In this document: positions 46,685 through 57,888 of the stretch, in pieces
Numbering within the stretch: the first letter of the stretch is position 1
How the letters are laid out: each line of letters opens with the position of its first letter
Assembly: GCA_950295325.1 (NCBI GenBank)
Contig: OX485803.1
Location: 73,609,554 to 73,673,553 of the forward strand
Origin: Polytrichum commune
Taxonomy: Eukaryota; Streptophyta; Polytrichopsida; Polytrichales; Polytrichaceae
Direction: 5' to 3'
Length of the DNA stretch: 64,000 nt
Notes under the pieces: generated by a model
What the model saw: only the letters and a program-made list of their open reading frames with translations
Told to the model about the DNA's origin: nothing
Database searches by the model: none
Position numbers and translations under genes: made by a program

Positions 46685-49600
46685 TGTGAGCCCAAAATTG
46701 TGCCCACATGCATGATTAATCTAAGGGTAATGTTATTTTGACGTTGAAAATGAATCAAGAACCTAAGAAACATTCAAAAGAGAAGAGGAACCTAAGTTAG
46801 GTTAAAGTTAAGTTAAGTTAAGTTAAGATGAGAAGCAAGAAACAAAAAGAGGAAAGGAAAGAATCAAAACATTAGACCCATTTTTTTCGGGCTACTCCAA
46901 AGATGCCGGGCAGCGCGGAAAAGAAAAAAAATAAAAAATTGGAGGGGTCTTGGAAGTCCAAGAAGGAGGAAGCAGGGAGACATTAGGAGCGAGGAATTGG
47001 AGGGATGGAGTTGAGAGGAGGATTGTCTAGAGCAGGGAGGAGAAGCTGAGTTGGGGCAAATTTAGATTCCTTGGCTTCAAATCAATTTTGGGTTCCTCTA
47101 TGGGACGGGATCTAGCCATGTGTAGCAGGTGAAGGTTGAATTTGTTGGGGAACCAACGGAAGAAAATTGCTTGCAGGAAGGGCTCGAGAGGGCAACCGCA
47201 AGGCGGAGAGGAGGAGCTCAATGATGCAGGGATTGACACGTTTGATTGGCAGGGGCATGGGGAGAGAGTTGCGAGAGGGGGAAGAAAGAAAAGGATGCGA
47301 AAGCGTTGCTACAACGTGAAGCCAATCTAGAGTGATCTCAATGCAAGTTGCCAGAGTGGCTTGGAGGGATTATGTGCTTAGGTAAGGTAAAGAGAGCCAA
47401 AGGAGAGCGAGAGAGAGGAGGGCTTGGAAAGTCCTGCTGAGTTGTGGAACTTTGGTGTAGAATTAGAGATTAGTCAATGGAGGATTGGCTTATGAATAGG
47501 AGAACCAAGGTCTAATGGTAGAGATGTGAGGATAGGAGGGGGTAGGGAGAACCTGGAAGTGGAACTTTGGCAGATCTCCGGCATACGGAGCATCTTGCTC
47601 TTCATAGTGATAACATCCACGCAAAGGAGAATAAGAGCGAAGAGTGGAAGCCCAACCTTGCAGAGAAGACAAAATTGAAGCTCTAGTGTGGGGTAGGAGC
47701 GGGTGGAGTGAGGCTTCAGACGCGGGAACAGTTGGGGTTTCTGGTCACACTGGGATACCCTGTTGGTTATTGCAGATCAAGACAACTATGCTCTTGGACT
47801 GGAACTGCATACTTCCAGTTGAGTGGTGCTGCGGAAACGCAACCGGTCTAAGGGTAATATCTACGTTTAATCAAAGGCGCATATTTCATTAGGTCGTGAT
47901 CGTCGCCTACAAAATTTCAGTTGGCCACCAAGGCCGGCGAGCTTGCCGTCCTTCAAAAACTCGAGAATCTTGATGCAAGGTTATGAGCCCTTGCTAGCAA
48001 TTAGGTGTGCGGATTGTCCTTGGTCTGAGGTCCTCGGGATGGGTGCATTAGGTTGATGGATCCAATCCAGTCGAGTTGTTGCACCTTCCTGTCCCAATCA
48101 TGTTGGGAATGAGGTGCATGAGAATTCAAAGAAAACGCATTCATGTTGTGGTGGTTATCGTCATTGAAGTACCAGTGGTAGACCAAAAGAAACGGAGATT
48201 CCAACAACACCATGCCATCCAAGTGTTGAGTAAGGTTACTTTAACATCAATAAAGGTCAATGATCAGGTGCCTCATGATCGATAATTAGGGTAGAACTCT
48301 CCATTCAATGTCATTCTTCATTTTATGTTATTTTTGTGGGAATGATGGTTTGATGTCACGAGGGAACTTGGGTCATGCACGTTGTGTTGTAGCTGGAGTT
48401 GCATGGGCAATCAAGGGGTTGATAGCGGCCATGGTGACCAAAGTAACGACTGATACCATTCCATGTGTGTTTCCTTTTTATTTTTCCTTGTCCTACCTTG
48501 AAATGTGATGGGCTGAAATTTCAGTTCAGATAGTATAATAGGTTGTTGTGTACTCTGGTATATTCTTTGTTGTCGCTAGGTGGGGTTGGTTGTGCAGGTG
48601 TTGCAGCCGAGGAGTTGGTTTCCGTACGTCAACCGGCGTGAGGATCATGGCTAGGAGGGCATCCATGATTGCAGCCAATTCAAAGGTGGAAGCTGAGGCC
48701 AGGCTAGGCCGGGCACACAAAATCGAGGAAGTGGCGGCACAGGAGCCCCGTTGGCTCGGGTGCTCTCTCCCGATGGCTACCACCACTGTGTATGTTGCTT
48801 CCATGGATCAGGGCCTTGGAATTATGCTAGGATGCTGTCAGCCACAAACCCCCACCCTTATGCGTCGTAATCCGGATGGGAGCCCATGGCTGACACTCAC
48901 TCACCACTATTCACTGGTCCTCTGATAGTTGTGCAATTGTTCCTTGTGTCACACAACCTAATAACTTTCATTCATAACACTTGGTACAAGCATTAAAAAA
49001 TGTTGTTCCTAATCCCAAAGCCCCTCCAACCTAATTACCTAATTGGTCAGGCTCACCCAACTTAACCTAAAAATGCAATTAATCCAGAAGTGCTAAGTGT
49101 TATAGCCACAATCCTTCACTCCTCTAGGAGTCCAATCACCCAATCTTCTCTAGAAATCCTACTTAACCTAATATAATCTTCTAGTTGATACCATCAGCCT
49201 ATGCGCCATCCCAATCAGTTCGGTAAACACCCAGGCCCCAAGTCTCAGTCAACTCTGGCTACCCACAAATCTGCGTTGTTCGGGATGGTGGTTAGCCTGT
49301 CATCGCCCGTCATTTGGGCCCTTGGCCGGAAGGCTGCTCCAGCATCTCCCGTGCAGATATGCAGAGAGCACCGAATCACTCTGTCTCTCCACCCCTTGCT
49401 AAGCCCTGCCCAACTTCTTTAGGTGCAAGTTGCCGCTCACCTCCCCACTCTGTCCACACGCCATGACCACATTATGTCTTTTGCCTCCCCAACGTTGGAC
49501 CCTGTTACCTTATGTGGGTCACATTCCACCCTCAATGTCCTGGACTCCGCATTTTTGAATCAGTTTGTGAATCTGCACATCCAAGGTTGAATCTAGCTCT

Positions 49601-50729
49601 TGTTCTGTAATTTAGGTAAATCGGTGACTGTGTGTGTATCCCTGGATTGGTACTTGGCACCTTTGGCCTTTCGATCACAGCTGACCATCTCAAATTCCTC
49701 CTCCGGTTGTCTTCAATTTCCCACCCTTACCCGAATCCTCCTCCTGGTTCGGTGTTTTTCCTAGCTCCTCTTCTGGATTCCAAGCTTCTTTTTGGTTCGG
49801 TGTTTTTCTCAGCCTCTCACCTGGAATCATGCACACCAGCGCCTTTGCCTTTGCCTAATCCTTTGTTCTTCGAGCCAGGCCATTCCCGCTGCCCTCCGCC
49901 GAACCATCCCGAGAGAGAGTCTCTGCTTCCCCTTGCTGCCTTCCTCGTTCGAGGCCCCTGGACCTTCCCCGGATTCCCAGCTGGGATAGAGGTTTATCCC
50001 CTTGCAAGGCTAGGCCCTTAAATGGATAGCAAGGATACCAAGTCCGACTCTTAAACCCCCCCCTGTGGTTCATTGCCCACTGCCGTATTTCACCCTAGCT
50101 AATTTCAAATTCAATAAACCCAAAAGTCCAACCCCATATTAACTTGAAATCCTCACTTAATTCTAACTTAATCCTATCATAATGTCATAACATCAACAAT
50201 ACTTTTTTTTCACTTTTAATTATTTGAAGACAATACCCAAGGCTAATTTAATAAGCGTGTAGCACCTAAAACACATGTGAGTCCACTATTTAGGCTCACA
50301 GATGCCCCCCCCCCGGTGTGTAGGTTGTCCCTAAGGGAAATCTAAGTAAATGATAGTGGTTGGAGACTAGTGTGAAGGCTAGGGCACAAATGGCACCTAT
50401 GGTGGCAGAGGTAGGCAAGTGATTATTGGGTGCGGGAACTTATGAAATTAAATGAATCAACGTTGTTGCAATGGCTTGGTTGGTAAGCAATAGCGTAGCC
50501 AATTGAAGGTAGGAGTGTGCGGGTTAGGCTTGGGTTGTGAGAACAATGTATGTGACTCAAGTATTTGTAAATGCTTGTGTGCCTTAATAAAAGGGTGTCA
50601 TGGGCATCACTCCACTCTCAATTAAATGGAATAAAAACACACGTGTAAGTGGTTAGCTAGTATTTGTGAAAGAAAGATTCCCCACCCAGACTAGGACGCA
50701 CTCAAGAGTGGGGAGGATTCTTGCTGACA
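46685..50729 (+). mobile_element. Large LTR (about 2.57 kb net) inserted in the gag-like relic
   Basis: It begins TGTGAGCCCAAAATTGTGCC and ends GAGGATTCTTGCTGACA. The outer flanks GTCAA (46680-46684) and ATCAA (50730-50734) form a 4-of-5 target duplication. The minus-strand coding frame of the host relic is continuous across the insertion. It is interrupted by a second, opposite LTR at 48836-50300. The LTR start and its GGACTA(C/G)GAC...GGG...TGACA end are shared with the other LTRs of the window. Confidence 0.75.
48836..50300 (-). mobile_element. Nested solo LTR (1,465 bp) with GATGC target duplication
   Basis: Read on the minus strand it begins TGTGAGCCTAAATAGTGGAC and ends with a GGATTACGACGCATAAGGG block and GTGGCTGACA. 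Those ends match the LTR at 51691-53234. The perfect 5-bp duplication GATGC flanks it (48831-48835 and 50301-50305). It sits inside the larger LTR, so it is the younger of the two. The frames at 49632-50073 lie within LTR sequence and are not genes. Confidence 0.9.
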
Positions 50730-51020
50730 ATCAACAAATATCTTCAACAAATCAAACATTGGAAGAGGTCTGATAATAACTATGGTCTCTATAGATGCCC
50801 TAGATAAAAGAGAAATAAATGTAATAGTTGTCCCAATTCTATGGGCTTTAGCCTTGGCTTCTTTAGCAGTAAGACTTGTTGCTTGAGAACCATCCCCATC
50901 CAGGGACTATACTTCCTCATCACCATAATCCTTGTCATAGCCATAGAATTGGAGCACCCTCTTTCAAGGTTATATTCTATTCAACACATGTTGTCCAATA
51001 GTGTTCCACTTGTCTTTGTG
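50730..51020 (-). pseudogene. Decayed gag-like relic, proximal part
   Basis: The minus-strand frame includes DGSQATSLTAKEAKAKAHRI and IIRPLPMFDLLKIFVD, continuous with YLEVEFGDIQ across the LTR insertion at 46685-50729. At least one stop lies upstream of DGSQ. I do not recognise the element family. Confidence 0.45.
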
Positions 51021-51690
51021 CTCTTTGCCATGATTGGAACGTAGTTTTCCAATCATCAAACCACACCATCACTAGAAGAAAACTATGCGGAAAAAAACCG
51101 TAGTCACTTTCTCATTGTAGTTCTTTTGACCAACCTGCTCTACAGTCGCTAAACAACCACAAATTTGTTTTTTTGATTTACCAACTAAAATTTTAGGAAT
51201 TTGGGGCTCGTAATATACCATTGAAAAGGTCTTGAATATATATTTCCAAACATATAACACATCTCACAATTTTAAAATTACAATCGGAAAACGAAGAAAA
51301 CAAAAATCTATAGTCGTTTAGCGATTGCAGATCATGGTGGTCAAAAAAATCGCTATGAGAAAACGACTAAGGTTCTTTTTTGTATAGTTTTTTACTAGTG
51401 CATATGCCATTACATGATAGCATTCACGCAAATAATAATAATAAATAAATAAATAAAATGAAGCCCGTATATAAATAACGGCATGAATATGAGCCCGTTG
51501 GCCTTCCATTGATCACGGTATTCCGTGATGTTGTGTACGGTGTTATGCCTCCTTTAGGAGGTGGGCTTTGGTGATGTATTAGTTATCCCAATTGGTTAAG
51601 GTGGGGGAACATGTGTATGTTGGTTGTCAAGTTTTCCCTTGTTTAATACTAGATATGTGAGGTATTTGAAAGCATTCTGGTGTATGTCTT

Positions 51691-53234
51691 TGTGAGCCCA
51701 ATATTTAGGCCACATATGTTCTTAAGCCTTTAAAAGTTGTTAAAGCATGGGCTTGAATTTTCTATCAAGCTACTAAAACATAAAAAAAGTGTGAGCTTTG
51801 AATTGGGGAATTGTGTTAAGTTATGGTTAGAGTGTTAGTTTTGGGTTAGTGAGATTAAGGGTAACACCTTAAAACTAGTGGGTAGAATGCTTGGTTAGTA
51901 ATGTTTAAGCTAGTGAGCCGGATTTTATTAACAAGGATAGGATATGGTGGTGTTGGCTTAAGGGCTAGGGAGCTTCCCATCCCGATGATAAGCAGTTGGA
52001 TTCCCGCTAAGCTGGGAGGGGTCCAGGAGGACGGGGAACGGTTTTCTTCACTCTCTGTTCGGCTGGCAAGGGTACAGAGGCGGCAGGCGCCGCAAGGGGC
52101 TACAAGGATGCGAGGTTGGGGCAATCTGGCGAAATGAGGGGAAATGCACCGTCTGGTAAAAGGTCACACCAGGCAGAAGGAAGCAAGCCCTGACGGTTTT
52201 AGGTGATTTGTGAGTGAGGATAAGCAAGACATTGAAGGGAGAAGGAGGTGAAATCAGGAGTGGAAGCTGGCTGGCGGAAAGGAGATGGGGACGAATCTGT
52301 TCCGCTGCAGTTGCGAGGTAAGTGAGGAGCACAGGGGGAAGTGCAATGCAGGTGGATGGGTAATGCGAGGGTGAGGGAACTGGATTCAAAGGAGAGAAGT
52401 GACAATGCGGAACAGAGGGGGTCTGTGGTGTTATGATTGAGCTTGAGGATTCGGACTAACAAATCCCGGGATGTGAGGGGACACCTTGATGAATTCAACC
52501 TGCAGTGCGAGGAGTGTAGAACTGAAATCATCCTGGTCCCGATCAGCTTCAAAGCCGAATGCTGGAATTCACAATTGTAAGGGGTTAGATCGCATTACAG
52601 TAAGGTGATTGAAGTGAATTGGCCAAGGGAAGGGAATTTGAATATGGGCTGCAAACCGGAATTGAGAGCTAGTGTGGAGACACATGCGGGGTTAAATCTG
52701 AATTGCAACTGGGCCAGGGTGTTGGGTTGTGGGAGTGATAGAAACCGAATACAGTTGAAGGACTACATGGCGCAAGGCAGAAGGCGAGGGACTGATAAAC
52801 CGCCACGTGGCCTTTGCCTTCTCGGGTCCAGAATGTTAGAAGGTGGACAGGGTGAGTAACCCAAAACCAGGGGCTGCAAGGAATGAAATGTCTTACCCAC
52901 CGAGCCCAAGAGTAGACTGTTAGTAGGTAATTTAGGATTAAGACCTAGGTGCTTAATGCTAAGCATTGGGAACTATGGGAAATGCCCTAAGTCGGTCTCC
53001 TAATGTGGTAGCATGACGGGAATTAGGGAGTTAAGTGGATTGGAAATTACTAAGTGAAGGTATTTTTAAATATTGTACATTGGTTGACATGGAATAAAGC
53101 GGTGTGCTTGAGATGTATGTTGGGATTATTGGGAAGGGGATTGAATTGATGCTATACGGAGGAAATTAGGTTTGTGTGAGCTCCAAGCCCTCACCTGGAC
53201 TACGATGCATAAAGGTGAGGGTTTAGGGCTGACA
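51691..53234 (+). mobile_element. 5' LTR of plus-strand Ty3/gypsy element A (1,544 bp)
   Basis: It begins TGTGAGCCCAATATTTAGGC and ends CTACGATGCATAAAGGTGAG...GGGCTGACA, followed four bases later by the PBS. Its ends match the nested solo LTR at 48836-50300, so both belong to one subfamily. The 3' LTR is missing because the element is broken at about 57.89 kb. Confidence 0.85.
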
Positions 53235-53238
53235 TAAA

Positions 53239-53256
53239 TGGTGCGTCCGCCGGGAG
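53239..53256 (+). other. Primer binding site of element A
   Basis: TGGTGCGTCCGCCGGGAG starts four bases after the LTR. TGG would pair with the CCA end of a tRNA. From memory, plant tRNA-Gly(TCC) ends in CTCCCGGCAGACGCACCA, which fits with one mismatch here and perfectly in element B. Confidence 0.75.
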
Positions 53257-54125
53257 TAAAGCGGGATTAGAGGATCAAGACTTGGAGGCACGAACTTGAG
53301 AGAGAGGAAGGAACACTTGGTGTGTGGTAAGTGGTTCACATTGGTTTTTGAGTTTTTGTGTTTATTATATTAGTGGCATTTCAATTCTTTCCTTGGAATG
53401 AATTGCAATTTCAATTATGCATTTTGTTTTGAGGAGGGAGCGCGGCTTGAGGTAATTTCCTAAACTCTCTTGGGAATGGCATAAGGACATAACACTAAGT
53501 TTGTAATCATTAGCTCACTAAAATGTTAGAGGGATAATTAATTTTAGGAAGAGTCAACTTTGACACTCACTTGTGGGTGAGTCTCCAAGTTAGGGGATTT
53601 TTTTTAATTGAGGTTTTAGATTAGAATTGTTAGTTAGAGTTGTTGTGATGATGTCACGGTGAGTCACGGTCGAGGACGAGTGCTAATGTGCAGGGTGAAG
53701 CGAATTGCTTGAGGTGAAATTATTCTTCAAAGTGAAATTGCTAATTAATTAAGGAAGGATTTTTGTACTTATCTTTGTCGTTATCCGTTGTAGAGGGTAA
53801 TTATTCCTTAGTCATCGTGTTTTGTTAGAGATAAGAGGGTGATGCCTCAGTCTTTGATGTGATGCATGACGAAGACTAATCCCTCACTTTCGGTATTGTG
53901 TTGAGTGCCAATTTGAGGAAGAGTGCGGAGGTAATTCTCCAGTTTGACTGAGAATTGGCATGAACATGTCTATTCCATGTTTGGGATTTTTCACTTAAGT
54001 GAGCTTGCAGGTTCTCATCCTTACCTCCTCAATTTTAAATCACACCAAGATAAGTGAAAACATTAATGAGTGAAGATAGTGAGGGGTATGTTTGGTCAAG
54101 TAAGGGTTGATCAATTCCTCGGGGA
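53257..54125 (+). other. Untranslated leader of element A
   Basis: About 870 bp between PBS and gag without an open frame. The equivalent leader in element B is of similar length (59598-60484). Confidence 0.6.
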
Positions 54126-56364
54126 ATACAAGGTAAGACTCGATCTCAAAAACCAAGGTTGGAATTAGGAGTAGACAAGGTTACACGTAGGAGGAGATCA
54201 TCTAGGATTACTGAAGTTGTGGAAGAAGTTGGAGTTAGATTAGAAAGTTGCTTGAATGTGGAGCCTAGTGTTAGTCCATTGTTAGTAATAGTAGAAGAAA
54301 ATGTTCAACTTAAGAACGATGCAACTCTTCCTAAGTTGGGTGACGAAATATCATTAGAGACTGATACACTTAGGGAAGTCATTTCAATAGGAATTGATAG
54401 GGACATAAGAGGGGATACACCAGTCATTATGGCTCACGATAGAGGCGGAGACGCGCCCATACCACCGGTTGATCCCATTGACCCATTGGTTAGGCCGAAA
54501 GATCTACCAATTGTGATTCCACAAAACTTAGCGGCGGTGGACATGCTATCTCACCTCCCTACGTTTTATGGAACTAAAGATGAGGATCCATCTAGGCACA
54601 TGGAGAGGTACATTGAGAGGTTGGCTAGTTCTCTTGTGACTAATCAAGGGTATTGGTTGGTTTGGTTTCCTACCACTCTAGAAGATGAGGCTTATAAGTG
54701 ATATAGAGACCATGCCGAGGGACATTTTAGAGAATGAGAGCAATTACAAAGGGAGTTTTTGAATGAATTTAGGCCGGAGGTCGGCCAAAGCACGGCTTTT
54801 AGGGCATTGGCTTCATTGAAACAAATAATGGAAGAGAAAATTTCGGCTTACATTAGGAGGTTTAATTTAGTGTGTACACGATTTGTGGGCACCATGCTCA
54901 AATGATGACACACTAAGGCAATTTTTCATTCAAGGTTTCTTTAAGTCGGAAACAATTAGAGATGTTCTTGAAAGGAATCCTCAGACTTTGGCGGATGTCA
55001 AGAAAGCGGCTAGAGAGATGGAGAATTTGGATAGGGATCATGAGATATTGTGGAGAAGGGAGGATGAATTGATCCCTCAATTGATCCCCATTCGGCCAAG
55101 AATAGTAGAAGGAGAGCAAGGTAAGTATGGAAATCAAGCTCCATATGCTCTCATCGACGCATGTCCACGTCCTTTAGCGGTTAGAGAACCGGCACCACTG
55201 TTAGCATTATCGGCCCCTAAAGTAGATTCTCATCTTGAAGAAGTGGAGAAGAGGTTGGGTGCTAGTCAGTTGGGATTTCAAGAGGCCATGATTAAACAAA
55301 TGCAAAGTCTTACAGATCAAATTTCATTGATGGTTAGGAGCCAACAACATGGTCCTCCTCCTCAAGTTGAGTCGGGTAGGCATGCCTCGGGATTGTGGTG
55401 TGTTCAGCGTAGCCAACCTGGTCACACTCGTCAGTTTTGTAGAAATGGACAAAACTGGGAACAAATAATGAACGGTGGTCCATCTCCACAAAACCAAAAG
55501 GGTTAAGGACAAATTCATTATGGACAGGGTAACAATAGGAGACCTCCTCCTCGATGTCAAGATGGTCAAAATGTGGAGAGGAAGGACTTCCATCCTTTTT
55601 GTGGCAGATGACATGCACAAGGTCAATGTTGGTCCGATGGACAATGTTATGGTTGTAGCAATTGTGGGGGAAACCATCATTCGGACGAGTGTCGTCAACC
55701 GAATAAGATCATTAGCATGCCCAACCCGGTGGCCAACTCACAACAACAAGCTAGAGACAACATGAGGGGAGCTAGGCCACAAGGTGGACCACCAAATGAG
55801 CTTAGGCCACCAAACTTGTATTATGACCATGGGAATGCAAGACAAACTTTTCATCCTCCGGCGGGATTGCAAACTACGAATGGATACATTCCAATTCAAA
55901 ATAGGCAAGGGGTCCCACAGAATTTCAACAATAAAAGGCAAGCTCCACCCACGGATCCGGGTCCGTCCAATTCTCAAGATGTTAGATTCACGGAGGGTGT
56001 AGTGGAGTCACATCATGATGAGTCTATTCATTTTCAAATGGGTGTTGGTGAGGAACAAAGTCACTGGCCTCCACACACCAATGTTATCAACTATAAGTTG
56101 AGGAGTTTGAATGATGAGGTCATTCATGAGGTACCGGCATTAGCGGTTACCACTAGGGCTATGAGAGGAAGTCTTCCACAAGAGGAAGAGATAGGGCCAC
56201 ATAAGGAGGATTCTTCGGGAGAGGCTCCCGAATTGTTAGATTTAGAGAAGGCAGCTAGGACAGCTAGAAGAGCCACTGAGGCACTAGAGAGGGAGAATGT
56301 AATTCTCCAAGATAGAGAGAGGCCCAATGTCATTCATGACTTAGAGGATAGTGATATGGTATAA
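54126..56364 (+). pseudogene. Element A gag (mutated)
   Basis: Aligned with the intact gag at 57882-59597, the initiator ATG has become ATA (54126). Two Trp codons are TGA (54699-54701 and 54735-54737). An extra A near 54895 shifts the frame, a TAA lies at 55504-55506, and another Trp codon is TGA at 55609-55611. The first zinc knuckle reads CVQRSQPGHTRQFC, so its second Cys is lost. The capsid core (FYGTKDEDPSRHMERYIERL, ISAYIRRF, QFFIQGFF) is still clear. A linker rich in Pro/Gln/Asn and a stop at 56362 follow before the protease frame. Gag forms the virus-like particle of a Ty3/gypsy retrotransposon. Confidence 0.85.
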
Positions 56365-57414
56365 TGGAAAGGCCCGGGAATTCCTTTGGATGAATTTGAT
56401 GGTGTTGTTAATGTAAGGGTAAAGAAGCCAAGTGGTTATGATTTATGGGCCGATCTTAGCTCACTTAAGGCCGACATTACCTTTGGACAGTTGTTGGAGA
56501 TATCACCCATGGCTCGTAAGACTCTCAAGGAAGGAATGTCCGTGAATAGGAGGACTAGGAAGGTGAAGACTAGGGTGGCCGTTAGAATTCAATTGCAAGG
56601 AGGAGGGCGTGATGTCAAGGCAATTGAAATTGAACTTATGGTGGTGGACAAAGTGGTTCCGAATGTTTTAGTAGATGGAGGTAGTGGCCTAAACATCTTG
56701 CCGGAGCATACCATGAAGAGGTTGGGCCTCAGTCTTACCGGTTCATCACATTTCATTATCAACATGGCGAATCAAACTCCAGGTGTGCCCTTGGGAATGA
56801 TTAAGGATTGTAGGATTAGCACAGGAGGGGAAAAATATATGGTCACCTTTCATGTCATAAAAATGCACTCGAACAAAGATATTTTTCTCATCTTGTTAGG
56901 TAGGCCATGGTTGAGAATGTCGGAGGCCATTGTAGAGTGGGGAGGAGCCAAGCCTTCCATTATTTATGGTCCTAAGGATAATAGGGTCAAAGTCTCTATA
57001 GGGTCATTAGGTGGTTGGATGCGAAAAGATATCATCTCATCATTGAAGGATGAAGTTGATGACAAAGAGGACAATGATGATGGTGAGGCATTGGTGGGAG
57101 TAGTTCACTCGGATGGTCACGGAAAGGTCTTAGATTCAGGATCGGGTGACTTAGGTCCTAGTTTCTATCATTATGGGAATAATGGGGAGTATGCACAGTG
57201 GTTGAGAGATTATCCCGAGTCGGAGTTTGATGTGATGGTGACGTCGCACCATGCATGTTTGAGAGATGAGATTATTAATTCGAGGGGTGAGAAATATTCC
57301 AAGTTGGAGCCATGTGAGGTGCTCACCGAGGAGGAGTGGATTTTAGGGGGATTGAAGAGAGTGACGTTAGAATATTATATGTTGATGGGACTCAGGATGA
57401 GGAGGCTCTTGTGA
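56365..57414 (+). pseudogene. Element A protease region of pol
   Basis: Open from after the TAA at 56362-56364. It contains the retropepsin-like motif NVLVDGGSGLNILPEHTMKR (about residues 105-125 of this frame) and the downstream LLGRPWLRMSEAIVEW block. DGGS at the active site is a common variant of D-T/S-G in this group. A one-base shift in a G run near 57345-57350 ends the frame at 57414, and the true continuation is in the next frame. Confidence 0.8.
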
Positions 57415-57888
57415 AAGCTGGGAAGTTGAAAGAGCCTCTGCACTTCAAGACTACGTCGACGGGGATAATGGTTGGACATGATGTCAAGGATTATCCTAAG
57501 GTACCCCCTGATTGGTATAGGAACAAAGATGAGCAAACTCACGTGTCGGAAGCGGATTGGAAGTATGTGGATATAACAACAAGTAATGGGAAAGTTAGAC
57601 AAATGAAAATGGGGTCTAAGTTGGAGAAAACTAAAATCTAGGAATATAGCGAGTTGGTGGATGAATTTAGCGACACCTTTGCTTGGTCGTATGATGAGCT
57701 TAAGGGGATCCCTAGAGAGATGGTGGAGCATCGCATTTATTTGATTCCGGGTGCTAGGCCAATTAAACAAAAGGAAAGAAGGATGAACCCACAATTACAA
57801 TTGTTGGTTAAGGCAAAATTAGAGAGATTGTTGAAGGCCGAGTTTATTAAGCCGGTGGAGATTACGGATTGGGTCTCTCAACTACATT
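57336..57888 (+). pseudogene. Element A pol: pre-RT linker and first part of reverse transcriptase
   Basis: The frame continues with ILYVDGTQDEEALVKAGKLK. A TAG stop at 57639-57641 is followed by the typical RT start, FSDTFAWSYDELKGIP, RIYLIPGARPIKQKERRMNP, LLKAEFIKPVEITDWVS. It is cut there, before the YxDD catalytic motif, by the junction to inverted element B at about 57888. Confidence 0.85.
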
